Assembly: GCA_016287815.1 (NCBI GenBank)
Contig: JAEEWW010000008.1
Location: 1 to 53,791, forward strand
DNA length: 53,791 bases
Direction of reading: 5' to 3'
DNA from: Treponema sp.
GTDB taxonomy: Bacteria; Spirochaetota; Spirochaetia; Treponematales; Treponemataceae
Part shown: one piece after another, positions 7,596-15,047 of the stretch
Numbering within the stretch: the first letter of the stretch is position 1
Layout of the letters: each line of letters starts with the position of its first letter
The notes under the pieces: generated by a model
Told to the model about the DNA's origin: nothing
Seen by the model: only the letters and a program-made list of their open reading frames with translations
Database searches by the model: none
Position numbers and translations under genes: made by a program

Positions 7596-9620
7596 CTAAA
7601 TCGCCAGTTCTTCCCAACGGGCGTATTTTTGTTCAAGTGTAGCAGAAAGTTCCTGGTATTCTTTGCTTATTTCGCCGATTTTTGAAAAATCTGTATCTGT
7701 GCCGGACATAAGGCTTTCTAGTTCTGTCTTGCGCGCTTCAAGACTTTCTATGTCTTTTTCGAGCGCTTCAAATTCCTTCTGTTCTTTGAACGTAAGCTTT
7801 TTCTTTTGTGCCGGTTGTGAAGCGGCTGTTGAACTATTTTGCGAATCGTTTGAGTCGGTTTTAGTTGAAGGCTGTGCAGCTTCTATTCTGCGTTTCCGCT
7901 CTTCTGCAGATTTTTCAGCTCTTTCCGCTTCCTTTGCCTTTTCTTTTCTGTATTCAAGATATTCTGAACACTTGCCTACAAAGCCGGAAACGCTTCCGTC
8001 CTCTTCTAAAATAAAAAGCGTGTCGGCAACCTTATCCATGAAATACCGGTCGTGGCTTATTACAAGCAGGCAGCCTTTGTAGCCGGTCAGGAACTGCTCG
8101 AGAATGTTCATCGTAAAAATGTCAAAGTCATTGGTCGGCTCATCGAGAATCAGAAAATTCGGGTTACTTATTAAAAGTCTTACAAGAAGAAGCCGCTTTT
8201 TTTCGCCGCCGCTCAAAGAAGAAAGGGGTGAATGCTGGATTTTGCCTTCAAAGCCAAACTCTTCAAGGAATTGAGCGGCAGATAAGGTTTTGCCGTTGTT
8301 CATGGAAATATATTCTGCGGCCTCTTTTATGTACTCAAGGGCCGTAAGACTTGTATCTTTAAACACCGGATTTTGTTCGTAATAACCGAAGAACGTGTTT
8401 TCGCCTTTTACGATTGTGCCGGAATCTGGCGGGATTTTCCCTGTAATGATATTCAGCAGGGTTGATTTTCCTGTTCCGTTGTCGCCGAAAATTCCGATTT
8501 TTTCGCCTTTGCTGAAAATATAGGAAAAATCGCGGAGAACGGGCGAAGTTGCCCCGTCCTTTGCGCTGGCAAAGCCTTTTGGAAAATTCTTGCAGATTTT
8601 ATCAAGTTCAAGGATTTTTCCGCCAAGCCTTCGGCCTGCAACTTCAAACGCAAAGCCTTTGTCCTTTGCAAATTTTTCGCGGTTAATAAGCTGCATGTCG
8701 CGCTGTATTCTTGCCTTTGCCTTTGTTCCGCGTGCACACGGGCCGCGCATAAGCCAGTCGCGTTCTACGCGAAGAACGGATTCTATTCGGCGGTCAGTAT
8801 TTTCTTCAATTTCTGCTTCAATCTGCTTTTTTTCAAGATAGGTTGAATAGTTTCCCTGATAAAGCTTTACTTTTGCGCGGGCAAGTTCGTAAATGTTATT
8901 GCAGACGCTGTCCAAAAAGTAACGGTCGTGCGTTACCATTAAAACGCTTCGGTCTGTTGTGCGAAGATAATCCTGCAGCCAGGAAATTGTGGTTATGTCC
9001 AGATGGTTTGTCGGTTCGTCCAAAAGCAGCAGCTTTGTGTCTTCTACAAGAACCTGAGCGAGCGCGACTTTTTTTATCATTCCGCCTGAAAGCTCGCTCA
9101 TTTTTCTGTTCATGTCGGTTATGCCGAGAGTAGTTAGTATAGAAGAAATCTGCGATTCGTAGTTCCATAAATCGCGGTCTTCCATCTGCTTATTGAGTTT
9201 TTCGTATTTCTGCTGGATTTCGCCGGAGGATTCGGCAGCTTTACCGGTGCCGGCAGAACCAGCAGAGCTACTCGAGTCAGTGGAAGCAATGGAGCCGAGT
9301 TTTGTACAAATCTCTTCGTATTTGCGGATTACGGCAAGCTTCGGGCTTTCGCTTTTGAATATGTGGTCACGGATTGTATCTTCCGGATTAAAAACAGGAT
9401 TTTGCGGTAAAAAAGAAACGCCTGCACTTTTGTTAATTACGACCTGTCCGTCGTCCGGCTGTAAAACGCCTGCAATACAGTTTAATAAAGTTGATTTTCC
9501 GCATCCGTTGCGACCGATTAAGGCAGCTTTGTCGCCTTCGTTAAGTCCGAATGTAACTTCGGTAAACAGCGGCTTTTCCCGCCCGATTTTTGCCAGATTG
9601 CTTATAGAAAGAAGATTCAT
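7596..9620 (-). CDS. ABC-F family ATPase
   Basis: A 674-residue soluble protein with two ABC domains and no membrane segment. Walker A motifs are GRNGCGKST near residue 37 and GDNGTGKST near 380; signatures are LSGGMIKKVALAQ and LSGGEKKRLLLVR; Walker B segments LLLLDEPTNHLD and FLILDEPTNDFD follow. The linker and the charged C-terminal coiled coil (about 560-670) fit the Uup/Ettl-type ABC-F proteins that act on ribosomes. Which ribosomal task this one has cannot be told. The ATG at 9620 is chosen over the frame opening at 9644 because it begins the conserved LLSISNLAK strand. A TATAAT at 9628-9633 ends 7 nt before it and there is no Shine-Dalgarno sequence. A G9 tract lies about 40 bp upstream. 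Confidence 0.88.
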   Translation of the reverse strand: MNLLSISNLAKIGREKPLFTEVTFGLNEGDKAALIGRNGCGKSTLLNCIAGVLQPDDGQVVINKSAGVSFLPQNPVFNPEDTIRDHIFKSESPKLAVIRKYEEICTKLGSIASTDSSSSAGSAGTGKAAESSGEIQQKYEKLNKQMEDRDLWNYESQISSILTTLGITDMNRKMSELSGGMIKKVALAQVLVEDTKLLLLDEPTNHLDITTISWLQDYLRTTDRSVLMVTHDRYFLDSVCNNIYELARAKVKLYQGNYSTYLEKKQIEAEIEENTDRRIESVLRVERDWLMRGPCARGTKAKARIQRDMQLINREKFAKDKGFAFEVAGRRLGGKILELDKICKNFPKGFASAKDGATSPVLRDFSYIFSKGEKIGIFGDNGTGKSTLLNIITGKIPPDSGTIVKGENTFFGYYEQNPVFKDTSLTALEYIKEAAEYISMNNGKTLSAAQFLEEFGFEGKIQHSPLSSLSGGEKKRLLLVRLLISNPNFLILDEPTNDFDIFTMNILEQFLTGYKGCLLVISHDRYFMDKVADTLFILEEDGSVSGFVGKCSEYLEYRKEKAKEAERAEKSAEERKRRIEAAQPSTKTDSNDSQNSSTAASQPAQKKKLTFKEQKEFEALEKDIESLEARKTELESLMSGTDTDFSKIGEISKEYQELSATLEQKYARWEELAI

Positions 9621-9659
9621 GCAGCAGATTATAATGGAAAACATCTGGTTAAGGTAGTA

Positions 9660-9668
9660 GGGGGGGGG
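9660..9668. repeat. Homopolymeric G9 tract upstream of the ABC-F promoter
   Basis: Nine consecutive G residues on the plus strand (C on the coding strand of the ABC-F gene) lie 40 bp before its start codon and about 27 bp beyond its putative -10 box, just upstream of where the -35 region would be. Tracts of this length are prone to slippage. In Treponema pallidum, poly-G tracts upstream of some surface-protein genes change promoter strength; here a similar role is only an inference. Confidence 0.55.
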
Positions 9669-9700
9669 ATTTTGGGGAAGAGCCCGCTAGTAGTGGTGGT

Positions 9701-10012
9701 TTATTTAAGGTGACTGGCTAATATGCCAAGTAATTCAATATTTTCATTTGAAAGATGATTCAATTTTGGAATTATGTCCTGTAAATTTTGCTTTAGTCCC
9801 TTTTGATTTTCATTTTTACCAGTTACAAGATATTCAATAGTTGTGTTCAGTTCTTTTGCAATTTTTAAAGCCTGTTCTGCATCTGGCAAACGGTCTTTTG
9901 TTATCCAAGATTGTAATGTGTTGTAACTAATTCCAATTGCCGATGCTAATTCTTTTTGTGTTTTTAGATTGTAATCCAATTCTTCTTTTACGTTCTGCCA
10001 AAATTGCAACAT
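9701..10012 (-). CDS. HTH-type transcriptional regulator (phage repressor-like)
   Basis: The 103-residue product has one helix-turn-helix domain at about 15-70: KTQKELASAIGISYNTLQSW, followed by LPDAEQALKIAKELNTTIEYLVTG, which is the XRE/CI-repressor N-terminal arrangement. The C-terminal 30 residues are polar helix and could dimerise. The frame is open to a TTG at 10123, but the added residues are encoded by AT-rich DNA containing four regularly spaced boxes, so the ATG at 10012 is preferred. There is no clear Shine-Dalgarno sequence at either start. The regulator is divergent from the zinc-ribbon/TM2 pair, with the boxes between them, so it probably represses itself and perhaps its neighbours. 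This is inference from layout. Confidence 0.72.
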   Translation of the reverse strand: MLQFWQNVKEELDYNLKTQKELASAIGISYNTLQSWITKDRLPDAEQALKIAKELNTTIEYLVTGKNENQKGLKQNLQDIIPKLNHLSNENIELLGILASHLK

Positions 10013-10030
10013 ATCTTGAATAGAATAATA

Positions 10031-10130
10031 CAAATGGATTTGTAAAACTGAAATTTGATATATATGGATATTAGGATTATAATATAAATCCAAATGGATT
10101 GTTTGTTTTATATAAACTGACAATCGGATT
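10031..10130. promoter_or_regulatory. Four operator-like boxes at exact 30-bp spacing
   Basis: The boxes CAAATGGATT (10031-10040), TATATGGATA (10061-10070), CAAATGGATT (10091-10100) and CAATCGGATT (10121-10130) begin exactly 30 bp apart; the sequences between them are unrelated. Three turns of helix separate neighbours, so a bound protein would line up on one face. A TATAAT for the minus-strand regulator gene lies at 10077-10082, between boxes two and three. The simplest reading is an autoregulatory operator array for the adjacent HTH protein. Confidence 0.6.
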
Positions 10131-10220
10131 TTTATGTTAGGATGATATGTCTTTGTAACGCTTATTGTTAATAAGAGGAATCTCCCTGCATATAATCAAA
10201 ATAAAATCGTGGAGGATTTT

Positions 10221-10577
10221 ATGGACGAGAAATTCTGCAAATTTTGTGGAGCTAAAATTCCGATGGATGCAGTAATGTGTACATCATGTGGACGTCAGGT
10301 TGAGGAATTAAAATCTTCAGCTTCTGCACAACCTAATATTGTTATTAATAATTCTAATAACAATATCAATGGTGGTATTATGGCCGGAGGAAGAATAAAA
10401 AATAAATGGGTTGCCCTTTTATTATGTTTCTTCCTTGGCGGTTTAGGAGCACATAGATTCTACGAAGGTAAAATAGGTACAGGAATTTTATGGCTTTGTA
10501 CTTTAGGACTGTTTGGCGTAGGTTGGGTTATTGATTTTTTCATCTTGTTATTTAAGCCGAATCCATATTATGTATAA
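10221..10577 (+). CDS. Zinc-ribbon and TM2 domain membrane protein
   Basis: A 118-residue protein. The N-terminus has a zinc ribbon, [19 protein letters not shown], with two CxxC pairs at about 6-24, then an Asn-rich linker. The C-terminal half is a TM2 domain: [25 protein letters not shown] followed by a second hydrophobic helix ending in the DFF motif. TM2 proteins sit in the inner membrane; their role in bacteria is not established. The ATG at 10221 has GGAGG 5 nt upstream; the earlier GTG at 10209 would bury that site in coding sequence and is rejected. It is followed after 12 bp by a second small membrane protein, making a two-gene unit. Confidence 0.8.
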   Translation: MDEKFCKFCGAKIPMDAVMCTSCGRQVEELKSSASAQPNIVINNSNNNINGGIMAGGRIKNKWVALLLCFFLGGLGAHRFYEGKIGTGILWLCTLGLFGVGWVIDFFILLFKPNPYYV

Positions 10578-10589
10578 AGGAGTTAATAA

Positions 10590-10919
10590 ATGCTTCTGAC
10601 CTATGTATTATGGTTTTTGGGAGTTATCTGTGGAATTATTACAGCTGTTGAAATTGCAATAATAATATACAGGCTTTATAACAAAAAAAATAATGTGAAA
10701 GCTAATATTGTAATTGCTGTAATTACAGCAATCCTTTGCATCGGCTTTTCAAGCTCAGCTGCAATTTCATTGCTTGATAAGGTTGTCAACACGAATGATA
10801 AAAGCTTATCAGAGATTGGAAAGGAATTCGGAAAAGCATCCGCTGATATAGCAGCAAATGCATATCAAGAATTTGTCGAAACTTGGGATGAAACTGTGAA
10901 AGAAAAAGATTCCAAATAA
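10590..10919 (+). CDS. Small two-helix membrane protein, unknown function
   Basis: The 109-residue product has two predicted membrane helices, at about 3-27 (YVLWFLGVICGIITAVEIAIIIY) and about 38-62 (ANIVIAVITAILCIGFSSSAAISLL). A charged C-terminal tail of about 45 residues follows and is predicted helical. I recognise no family. AAAGGAG lies 8 nt before the ATG, 12 bp after the TM2 gene, so both are probably made from one mRNA that ends at the terminator at 10927-10957. Confidence 0.65.
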   Translation: MLLTYVLWFLGVICGIITAVEIAIIIYRLYNKKNNVKANIVIAVITAILCIGFSSSAAISLLDKVVNTNDKSLSEIGKEFGKASADIAANAYQEFVETWDETVKEKDSK

Positions 10920-10926
10920 GATAAAA

Positions 10927-10957
10927 AAGCAAGTGCTCAAGTCACTTGCTTTTTTTT
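10927..10957 (+). terminator. Rho-independent terminator of the TM2 unit
   Basis: AAGCAAGTG (10927-10935) pairs perfectly with CACTTGCTT (10943-10951) around a 7-nt loop and runs into eight or nine T. It begins 8 bp after the stop codon at 10919. Confidence 0.88.
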
Positions 10958-10972
10958 ATAAGTGAAGTTATG

Positions 10973-11002
10973 CTTTACAAGTGGGAATTCCCACCTGTAA
11001 AG
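10973..11002 (+). promoter_or_regulatory. 30-bp palindrome covering the antitoxin ribosome site
   Basis: CTTTACA (10973-10979) mirrors TGTAAAG (10996-11002), and between them lies the perfect 14-bp palindrome GTGGGAATTCCCAC (10981-10994); only the A/C pair at 10980 and 10995 fails to match. The right arm overlaps the AAAGGAGG ribosome site (10999-11006) of the gene starting at 11013. It is well placed to be the autoregulatory operator of the toxin-antitoxin pair, or an RNA hairpin that limits translation. Confidence 0.65.
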
Positions 11003-11012
11003 GAGGTTCATT

Positions 11013-11270
11013 ATGCCAATGCCAGCCGTAAAATCCTATGATGCAAAACTCGACTCAAAAAAAAGAATCACATTAAGAAATGTTGATTATGAGTATTATC
11101 ATGTTGAAGAATTCACAGATGGCAGGATTCTTCTTGAGCCTCGTGAGCTTACCAAGCCGTTTCAGGTTTCTGCAAATACCCTCAAAATGATGGATTCAAG
11201 TATGGAAAATTTCAATAAAGGTCTTGCCTCTGAACCAATAGATTTGTCTGCCTACGAGGATATCATCTGA
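11013..11270 (+). CDS. AbrB/PrlF-like antitoxin of a type II pair
   Basis: An 85-residue protein. Its first half (DAKLDSKKRITLRNVDYEYYHVEEFTDGRILLEPREL) resembles the swapped-hairpin AbrB/SpoVT DNA-binding fold, in which DSKKRITL and GRILLEPRE form the characteristic strands. The C-terminal 35 residues are polar and would wrap the toxin. The stop codon overlaps the start of the next ORF by one base (TGATG), a classic antitoxin-toxin junction. AAAGGAGG lies 6 nt before the ATG, inside a large palindrome. The family call rests on the visible strand pattern and gene order, so the function is a good but not certain inference. Confidence 0.68.
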   Translation: MPMPAVKSYDAKLDSKKRITLRNVDYEYYHVEEFTDGRILLEPRELTKPFQVSANTLKMMDSSMENFNKGLASEPIDLSAYEDII

Positions 11271-11656
11271 TGTTTAAGATTCGAATGGGTATTCCTGAAA
11301 TGAAAGCTTTTTGGGAAAATCTTGAAAAAAAAATAAAAGACAATACAGCAAAAAAGAATGAAATTACTTTGTTTAAAAAATTAATAAGCTGTTTTAAGAA
11401 ACTTTCGTTTGATCCGAAATATCCCGGACTTTGTACTCACGATATTGAAGCTCTTACTAAAAGATATGGGAATAAAGTTTGGGAATCATATCTTGAAAAC
11501 AATAAACCTGCTGCCGGAAGAATTTTCTGGGTATATGGGCCGAACAAATCTGACATTACCATAATTGGGCTTGAACCTCATCCAAATGATAAAAAAGATG
11601 CATATCAGAAAATAACGCTTTCTATCATGGATAAAAGTAACGTGAATAATGCTTAA
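11270..11656 (+). CDS. RelE/ParE-superfamily-like toxin
   Basis: The 128-residue basic protein has a helical N-terminal half and a C-terminal beta sheet, GRIFWVYGPNKSDITIIGLEPHPNDKK, which is the core strand pattern of RelE/YhaV/HigB-type toxins. These cleave mRNA at the ribosome or in solution. Catalytic residues cannot be fixed by eye. It is translationally coupled to the AbrB-like ORF by a one-base overlap. Such a pairing recalls PrlF-YhaV, where an AbrB-type antitoxin controls a RelE-fold toxin; whether these are true relatives needs a profile search. Confidence 0.65.
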   Translation: MFKIRMGIPEMKAFWENLEKKIKDNTAKKNEITLFKKLISCFKKLSFDPKYPGLCTHDIEALTKRYGNKVWESYLENNKPAAGRIFWVYGPNKSDITIIGLEPHPNDKKDAYQKITLSIMDKSNVNNA

Positions 11657-11692
11657 CTGAACAAAAAACAGCCGTGTCTTTTCTGGTAGGCA

Positions 11693-11820
11693 CCGCAGGT
11701 TTGTTTTTTTTGTTCCTACCTGCGGTCAGCTGAATGCTCGTAAAGGTACTTGCTGAACGGTCGTAAAGGTATCTGCTGTATGCTCGTAAAGGTGTGTGCT
11801 GTATGGACTATAAGCAGTCT
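11693..11820. repeat. Hairpin and 23-bp tandem repeat between two toxin-antitoxin pairs
   Basis: CCGCAGGT (11693-11700) pairs with ACCTGCGG (11718-11725) around a T-rich loop. Immediately after it lie tandem units of 23 bp starting at 11729, 11752 and 11775. They share the core GCTGnAnGnTCGTAAAGGT, and a decayed fourth copy starts at 11798. No frame runs through the units as a gene. The array separates the two toxin-antitoxin pairs and ends 26 bp before the promoter of the second. Confidence 0.7.
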
Positions 11821-11845
11821 GCGGATAAGGTGGTATTTTATTTTC

Positions 11846-11875
11846 TTGACTATATAGAAAAATACGTATTATTAT
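11846..11875 (+). promoter_or_regulatory. Promoter of the second toxin-antitoxin pair
   Basis: TTGACT (11846-11851) and TATTAT (11870-11875) are 18 bp apart; an overlapping TATTAT at 11867 gives 15 bp. Transcription would start close to 11882, and the AAGAGGT ribosome site precedes the ATG at 11895. Confidence 0.65.
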
Positions 11876-11894
11876 ATATTTAAGAGGTAATATT

Positions 11895-12167
11895 ATGTTA
11901 GTAGAAACCGCTCAGATTATGCCAATAACTCAGTTACAAAAAACTCTTACTCAGACAGTCCGAAAGATTTCTGAAGACCATAAACCTGTTTTTATAATGA
12001 AAAATAATATTATGGAAGCAGTTATGATTCCGTTCGAACGATACGAAAAACTTTCTAAATTGGAAGAATTTGAAGAGCATAAAGAGATTTTTTCAATGGT
12101 TCAGGAAAGAATGAGCCATTACGATGCTTCAAAGTCTGTCGGTTGGTCATCACTGAGGGATGAATAA
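11895..12167 (+). CDS. Phd/YefM family antitoxin
   Basis: The 90-residue product has the Phd/YefM fold: an N-terminal segment with MPITQLQKTLTQTVRKISED, the strand pair PVFIMKNNIMEAVMIPFERYEKL, and a helical acidic tail (about 55-90) that would neutralise the toxin. Family members bind their toxin and repress their own promoter. The ATG has AAGAGGT 7 nt upstream. Its TAA stop shares one base with the ATG of the following toxin gene. Confidence 0.85.
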   Translation: MLVETAQIMPITQLQKTLTQTVRKISEDHKPVFIMKNNIMEAVMIPFERYEKLSKLEEFEEHKEIFSMVQERMSHYDASKSVGWSSLRDE

Positions 12168-12505
12168 TGGCAAAAAAATGGGAAGACAAAAAGGACGAAT
12201 TTGATAAAATCAAGTTGATTCCAGAAGCTGCCGAAGAATACAACAAGTTAGATGGAAGCATAAGAATTGAAGTTGACAAAAAATTTGTAAAACTTGAAAA
12301 CAATCCATTTCTAGGTTTCCCGCTAGGAAATAAAGCTAATATGGATTTGACGGGTTTTTATAAACTTTATGCTTGTGGTAAAACTGTCCGTATTGTTTAT
12401 CGCCTTTTAACTCCTGAAAAAATAGAGATTATCGAAGTTTGGGGTATTGGGAAAAGAGAAAACATGGAAGTCTATAAAGATGTAGACGACAGAAAAAACG
12501 GATAA
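12167..12505 (+). CDS. RelE/ParE family toxin
   Basis: The 112-residue basic protein has the RelE/ParE pattern: helices LIPEAAEEYNKLDGSIRIEVDKKFVKLENNP, then the strands GFYKLYACGKTVRIVYRLL and KIEIIEVWGIGKRENMEVYK. The C-terminal GIGKRENMEVY is the usual end of RelE-type mRNA interferases, in which basic and aromatic residues contact mRNA at the ribosome. It overlaps the Phd/YefM antitoxin gene by one base and is thus made only with it. A strong hairpin follows 8 bp after the stop. Confidence 0.85.
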   Translation: MAKKWEDKKDEFDKIKLIPEAAEEYNKLDGSIRIEVDKKFVKLENNPFLGFPLGNKANMDLTGFYKLYACGKTVRIVYRLLTPEKIEIIEVWGIGKRENMEVYKDVDDRKNG

Positions 12506-12512
12506 TATTTTT

Positions 12513-12546
12513 CGATGAAAAAGGGAGTGCTATACCTTTTTCATCG
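12513..12546. terminator. Hairpin between convergent toxin and aspA genes
   Basis: CGATGAAAAAGG (12513-12524) pairs perfectly with CCTTTTTCATCG (12535-12546) around a 10-nt loop. The T5 and A5 runs lie inside the stem, and no long T-run follows on either side. It is nonetheless in the right place to end transcription from both converging genes. Confidence 0.55.
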
Positions 12547-12565
12547 TGATTCCGCTCATTTTATT

Positions 12566-13954
12566 TTACCTGATATAGCCTGTCATGGATTTCGGGTCTA
12601 AGATTTTGTCGCATTCCTGTTCGCTTAGGATTTTTTCTTCCAAAACCAGCTGACGGATTGTTTTTCCAGTTTTAAGTGCCTTCTTTGCAATTTCAGCGGA
12701 TTTCTGGTAGCCGATAATCGGGCATAAAGCCGTAACAATTCCAATGCTCTGTTCAAGATGCGCAGTACAGTTTTCTTTATTCGCGGTAATTCCTTCTATA
12801 CAGTTTCTGGTCAGGGTATTTACAGCTCCGGTAAGCGACGTAATTGATTCAAACAAAGTGTAAAACAGAACCGGCTCAAAGGCATTCAGTTCAAGCTGAC
12901 CTGCTTCTGCTGCCATTGCAATGGTTGCGTCGTGACCGACAATCAGAAAAGCTACCTGATTTACAACTTCCGGAATTACAGGGTTGATTTTGCCCGGCAT
13001 GATTGAAGAACCGTTCTGCCTTGGCGGAAGGTTAATTTCACCGATTCCCGTTCTTGGTCCTGAAGAAAGTAAGCGTAAGTCGCTGCACATTTTTGAAAGA
13101 TTCATGGCACAGGTTTTAATTGCGCCGCTTACGGCAACAAAGCCGTCAAGGTTTTCTGTTGAATCGAACAAATTATCTGCCTGATTTAATTCCGAATAGC
13201 CTGTTACCTTGCAAAGTTCAGGCACTACGTTTTCAAAATATTCTCTTGAAGTGTTGATTCCTGTTCCGATTGCAGTTCCGCCAAGATTCACCCAGATCAT
13301 TTCTTTATAGGCTTCTTTTAATCGGTATAAATCTTTATTTAACATTGCAGCGTAGCCGCCGAACGACTGCCCCAAACGCATTGGAACTGCATCCTGCAGC
13401 TGGGTGCGCCCCATTTTTATTATATTGTGGAATTCCTTTTCTTTTTTCCGCAAAGCAATCTGTAAAAGTTCAATTTCTTTTATCAGGTTTTTAAGCAAAT
13501 CCATTACGCTAAGTTTTCCGGCGGTCGGTACTACATCATTTGTGGACTGTTCTTTGTTTACGTGGTCATTCGGATGAACGATATATTCACCTTTTTTGCC
13601 GCCAAGGATTTCTGTTGCCCGGTTAGCGATAACTTCATTTACGTTCATGTTAGAGCTTGTTCCGGCTCCGCCCTGAATTGCATCAACTACAAACTGGTCT
13701 GAAAACTTTCCGCTAAGGATTTCATCGCAAGCCTGAATTATGGCATTGCCTGTTTCTTTAGATATAGAATTTGTTTTCATGTTTGTAATTGCGGCTGCTT
13801 TTTTTACAAGTACAAGATTTTTTATAAATACAGAATGAATTTTGTGTCCAGTAATTTGAAAATTTTCTACAGCACGCAAAGTCTGAACACCATAGTAAGC
13901 GTCCTGTGGAATTTCCATTGAGCCTATTGAATCAGATTCTATTCGTTTTTCCAT
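12566..13954 (-). CDS. aspA: Aspartate ammonia-lyase
   Basis: The 462-residue enzyme belongs to the aspartase/fumarase superfamily, which forms tetramers and converts L-aspartate to fumarate and ammonia. The superfamily signature GSSIMPGKINPVIPEVVNQV is intact; its flexible loop carries the catalytic Ser. Substrate-binding segments GGAGTSSNMNVNEVIANRA and HPNDHVNKEQSTNDVVPTA are present, and the N-terminus ESDSIGSMEIPQDAYYGVQT favours aspartase over class II fumarase. The ATG at 13954 is chosen because AAGAGG lies just upstream and a promoter overlaps the longer reading to 13999. Fumarate made here could serve anaerobic metabolism; a DcuS/DcuR-like sensor pair lies 34 kb away. Confidence 0.88.
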   Translation of the reverse strand: MEKRIESDSIGSMEIPQDAYYGVQTLRAVENFQITGHKIHSVFIKNLVLVKKAAAITNMKTNSISKETGNAIIQACDEILSGKFSDQFVVDAIQGGAGTSSNMNVNEVIANRATEILGGKKGEYIVHPNDHVNKEQSTNDVVPTAGKLSVMDLLKNLIKEIELLQIALRKKEKEFHNIIKMGRTQLQDAVPMRLGQSFGGYAAMLNKDLYRLKEAYKEMIWVNLGGTAIGTGINTSREYFENVVPELCKVTGYSELNQADNLFDSTENLDGFVAVSGAIKTCAMNLSKMCSDLRLLSSGPRTGIGEINLPPRQNGSSIMPGKINPVIPEVVNQVAFLIVGHDATIAMAAEAGQLELNAFEPVLFYTLFESITSLTGAVNTLTRNCIEGITANKENCTAHLEQSIGIVTALCPIIGYQKSAEIAKKALKTGKTIRQLVLEEKILSEQECDKILDPKSMTGYIR

Positions 13955-13971
13955 ATAACCTCTTACTGATA

Positions 13972-13999
13972 AGAATATGACATATTTTGAATAAATCAA
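13972..13999 (-). promoter_or_regulatory. Promoter of aspA
   Basis: On the minus strand TTGATT (13994-13999) and TATTCT (13972-13977) are 16 bp apart, with the start codon 17 bp downstream of the -10 box. It is back to back with the promoter of the EamA gene. Confidence 0.55.
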
Positions 14000-14019
14000 T
14001 TTTTATTACGATATTTTGC

Positions 14020-14048
14020 TTGAAACTCATCTTTTAACTCGCTATTCT
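14020..14048 (+). promoter_or_regulatory. Promoter of the EamA transporter gene
   Basis: TTGAAA (14020-14025) and TATTCT (14043-14048) are separated by exactly 17 bp. The -10 box ends 9 nt before the ATG at 14058, so the transcript would start within about 3 nt of the start codon. No ribosome-binding site is present. Confidence 0.6.
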
Positions 14049-14057
14049 TTTTTCATT

Positions 14058-14972
14058 ATGAAAAATAAATTAAACCCGATTTTTGCCCTGGTAATTTGCG
14101 CCGTTCTCTGGAGTACCGGCGGTTTTTTAATAAAAACTATTGACTGGAGTCCGCTTGCCATAACAGGCGGTAGAAGCGGAATTGCAGCTCTTTTTATGAT
14201 GCTTGCCTTAAGGCGAAAACCTGTTTTCTATATTGCCGATGCTGCCAAGGCAGACGCAAAAAATGGTTCTGTTCCAAAATCAAAATCTTTTAATTCTATA
14301 GATAAAAAAGCAACTCTTAATTTGTGGCTTGGCGCAATCTGTTATTCTTTAACAATGATTTTGTTTGTAGTCGCTACAAAAATGACAACAGCCGCAAATG
14401 CTGTTTTGCTTCAATATACAAACCCGATCTGGATTATAATTTTTGGACCGGCTTTAATCGGTGAAAAAAACAGAAAGTCCGACTATCTTGCAGTTGTCGG
14501 TGTTCTTGCCGGAATGATTTTGTTTTTTGCCGAAGATATTGGCGGCGGAAGCTTTATGGGAAACATAATTGCAATTGTTGCCGGTGTTGCCATGGGCTTT
14601 ATGTCAATTTTTATGCGCCGCCAGAAAGACGCAAGCCCGGAAGATTCTTTTGTTCTGTCGCACTTAATTACTCTGCTGATTGCACTGCCGTTCTTTTTTG
14701 CAAAACCTTTGGGAAACGGAATTGTCGGTATAGCCTGCATTCTTGCACTTGGAATTGTACAGATCGGACTTCCTTCTATTATGTATTCAATCGGAATTTC
14801 AGGCGAAAGTGCGTTGACTTCAATGCTTATTTCAATGATTGAGCCTGTTATGAATCCGATTTGGGTTATGCTTATAGTACACGAAGTTCCGTCAGTTTCT
14901 GCAATTGCAGGCGGTGTAATAATCCTAGGAACGATAATTGCCCGCGGATACATACAGAATAAGCGGAAGTAA
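14058..14972 (+). CDS. EamA/DMT family transporter
   Basis: The 304-residue protein has ten predicted membrane helices in two EamA repeats: the first starts FALVICAVLWSTGGFLIKT, the second near residue 165 (LAVVGVLAGMILFFAED). The conserved repeat ends are visible (AVLLQYTNPIWIIIFGPALIGE and SMLISMIEPVMNPIWVMLIVHE). Family members export amino acids, drugs or other metabolites across the inner membrane; substrate is unknown. The upstream extension to 14016 is discarded because it contains the promoter. It precedes pth by 75 bp on the same strand. Confidence 0.85.
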   Translation: MKNKLNPIFALVICAVLWSTGGFLIKTIDWSPLAITGGRSGIAALFMMLALRRKPVFYIADAAKADAKNGSVPKSKSFNSIDKKATLNLWLGAICYSLTMILFVVATKMTTAANAVLLQYTNPIWIIIFGPALIGEKNRKSDYLAVVGVLAGMILFFAEDIGGGSFMGNIIAIVAGVAMGFMSIFMRRQKDASPEDSFVLSHLITLLIALPFFFAKPLGNGIVGIACILALGIVQIGLPSIMYSIGISGESALTSMLISMIEPVMNPIWVMLIVHEVPSVSAIAGGVIILGTIIARGYIQNKRK

Positions 14973-15047
14973 AAGGTACAGGTTTTGCCGGCTTAAATAA
15001 GGTAATTTTCAATTCCCCAATAAAAGGCAAAATGCTATACTGGCTGT

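Noticed and set aside
7663..8082. 139-codon plus-strand ORF opposite the ABC-F C-terminus
   Set aside because: Ser-rich low-complexity antisense reading of the charged coiled coil.
10013..10123. N-terminal extension of the HTH regulator from a TTG
   Set aside because: The 37 added residues follow the 30-bp box periodicity and contain a TATAAT, so regulatory DNA is the simpler reading. Not fully excluded.
11729..11820. CRISPR array
   Set aside because: The repeats are directly contiguous with no spacers, only three to four copies exist, and no cas gene is present.
12019..12040. tRNA-like GTTCGAA word
   Set aside because: It lies inside the Phd/YefM antitoxin coding sequence with no acceptor stem or cloverleaf around it.
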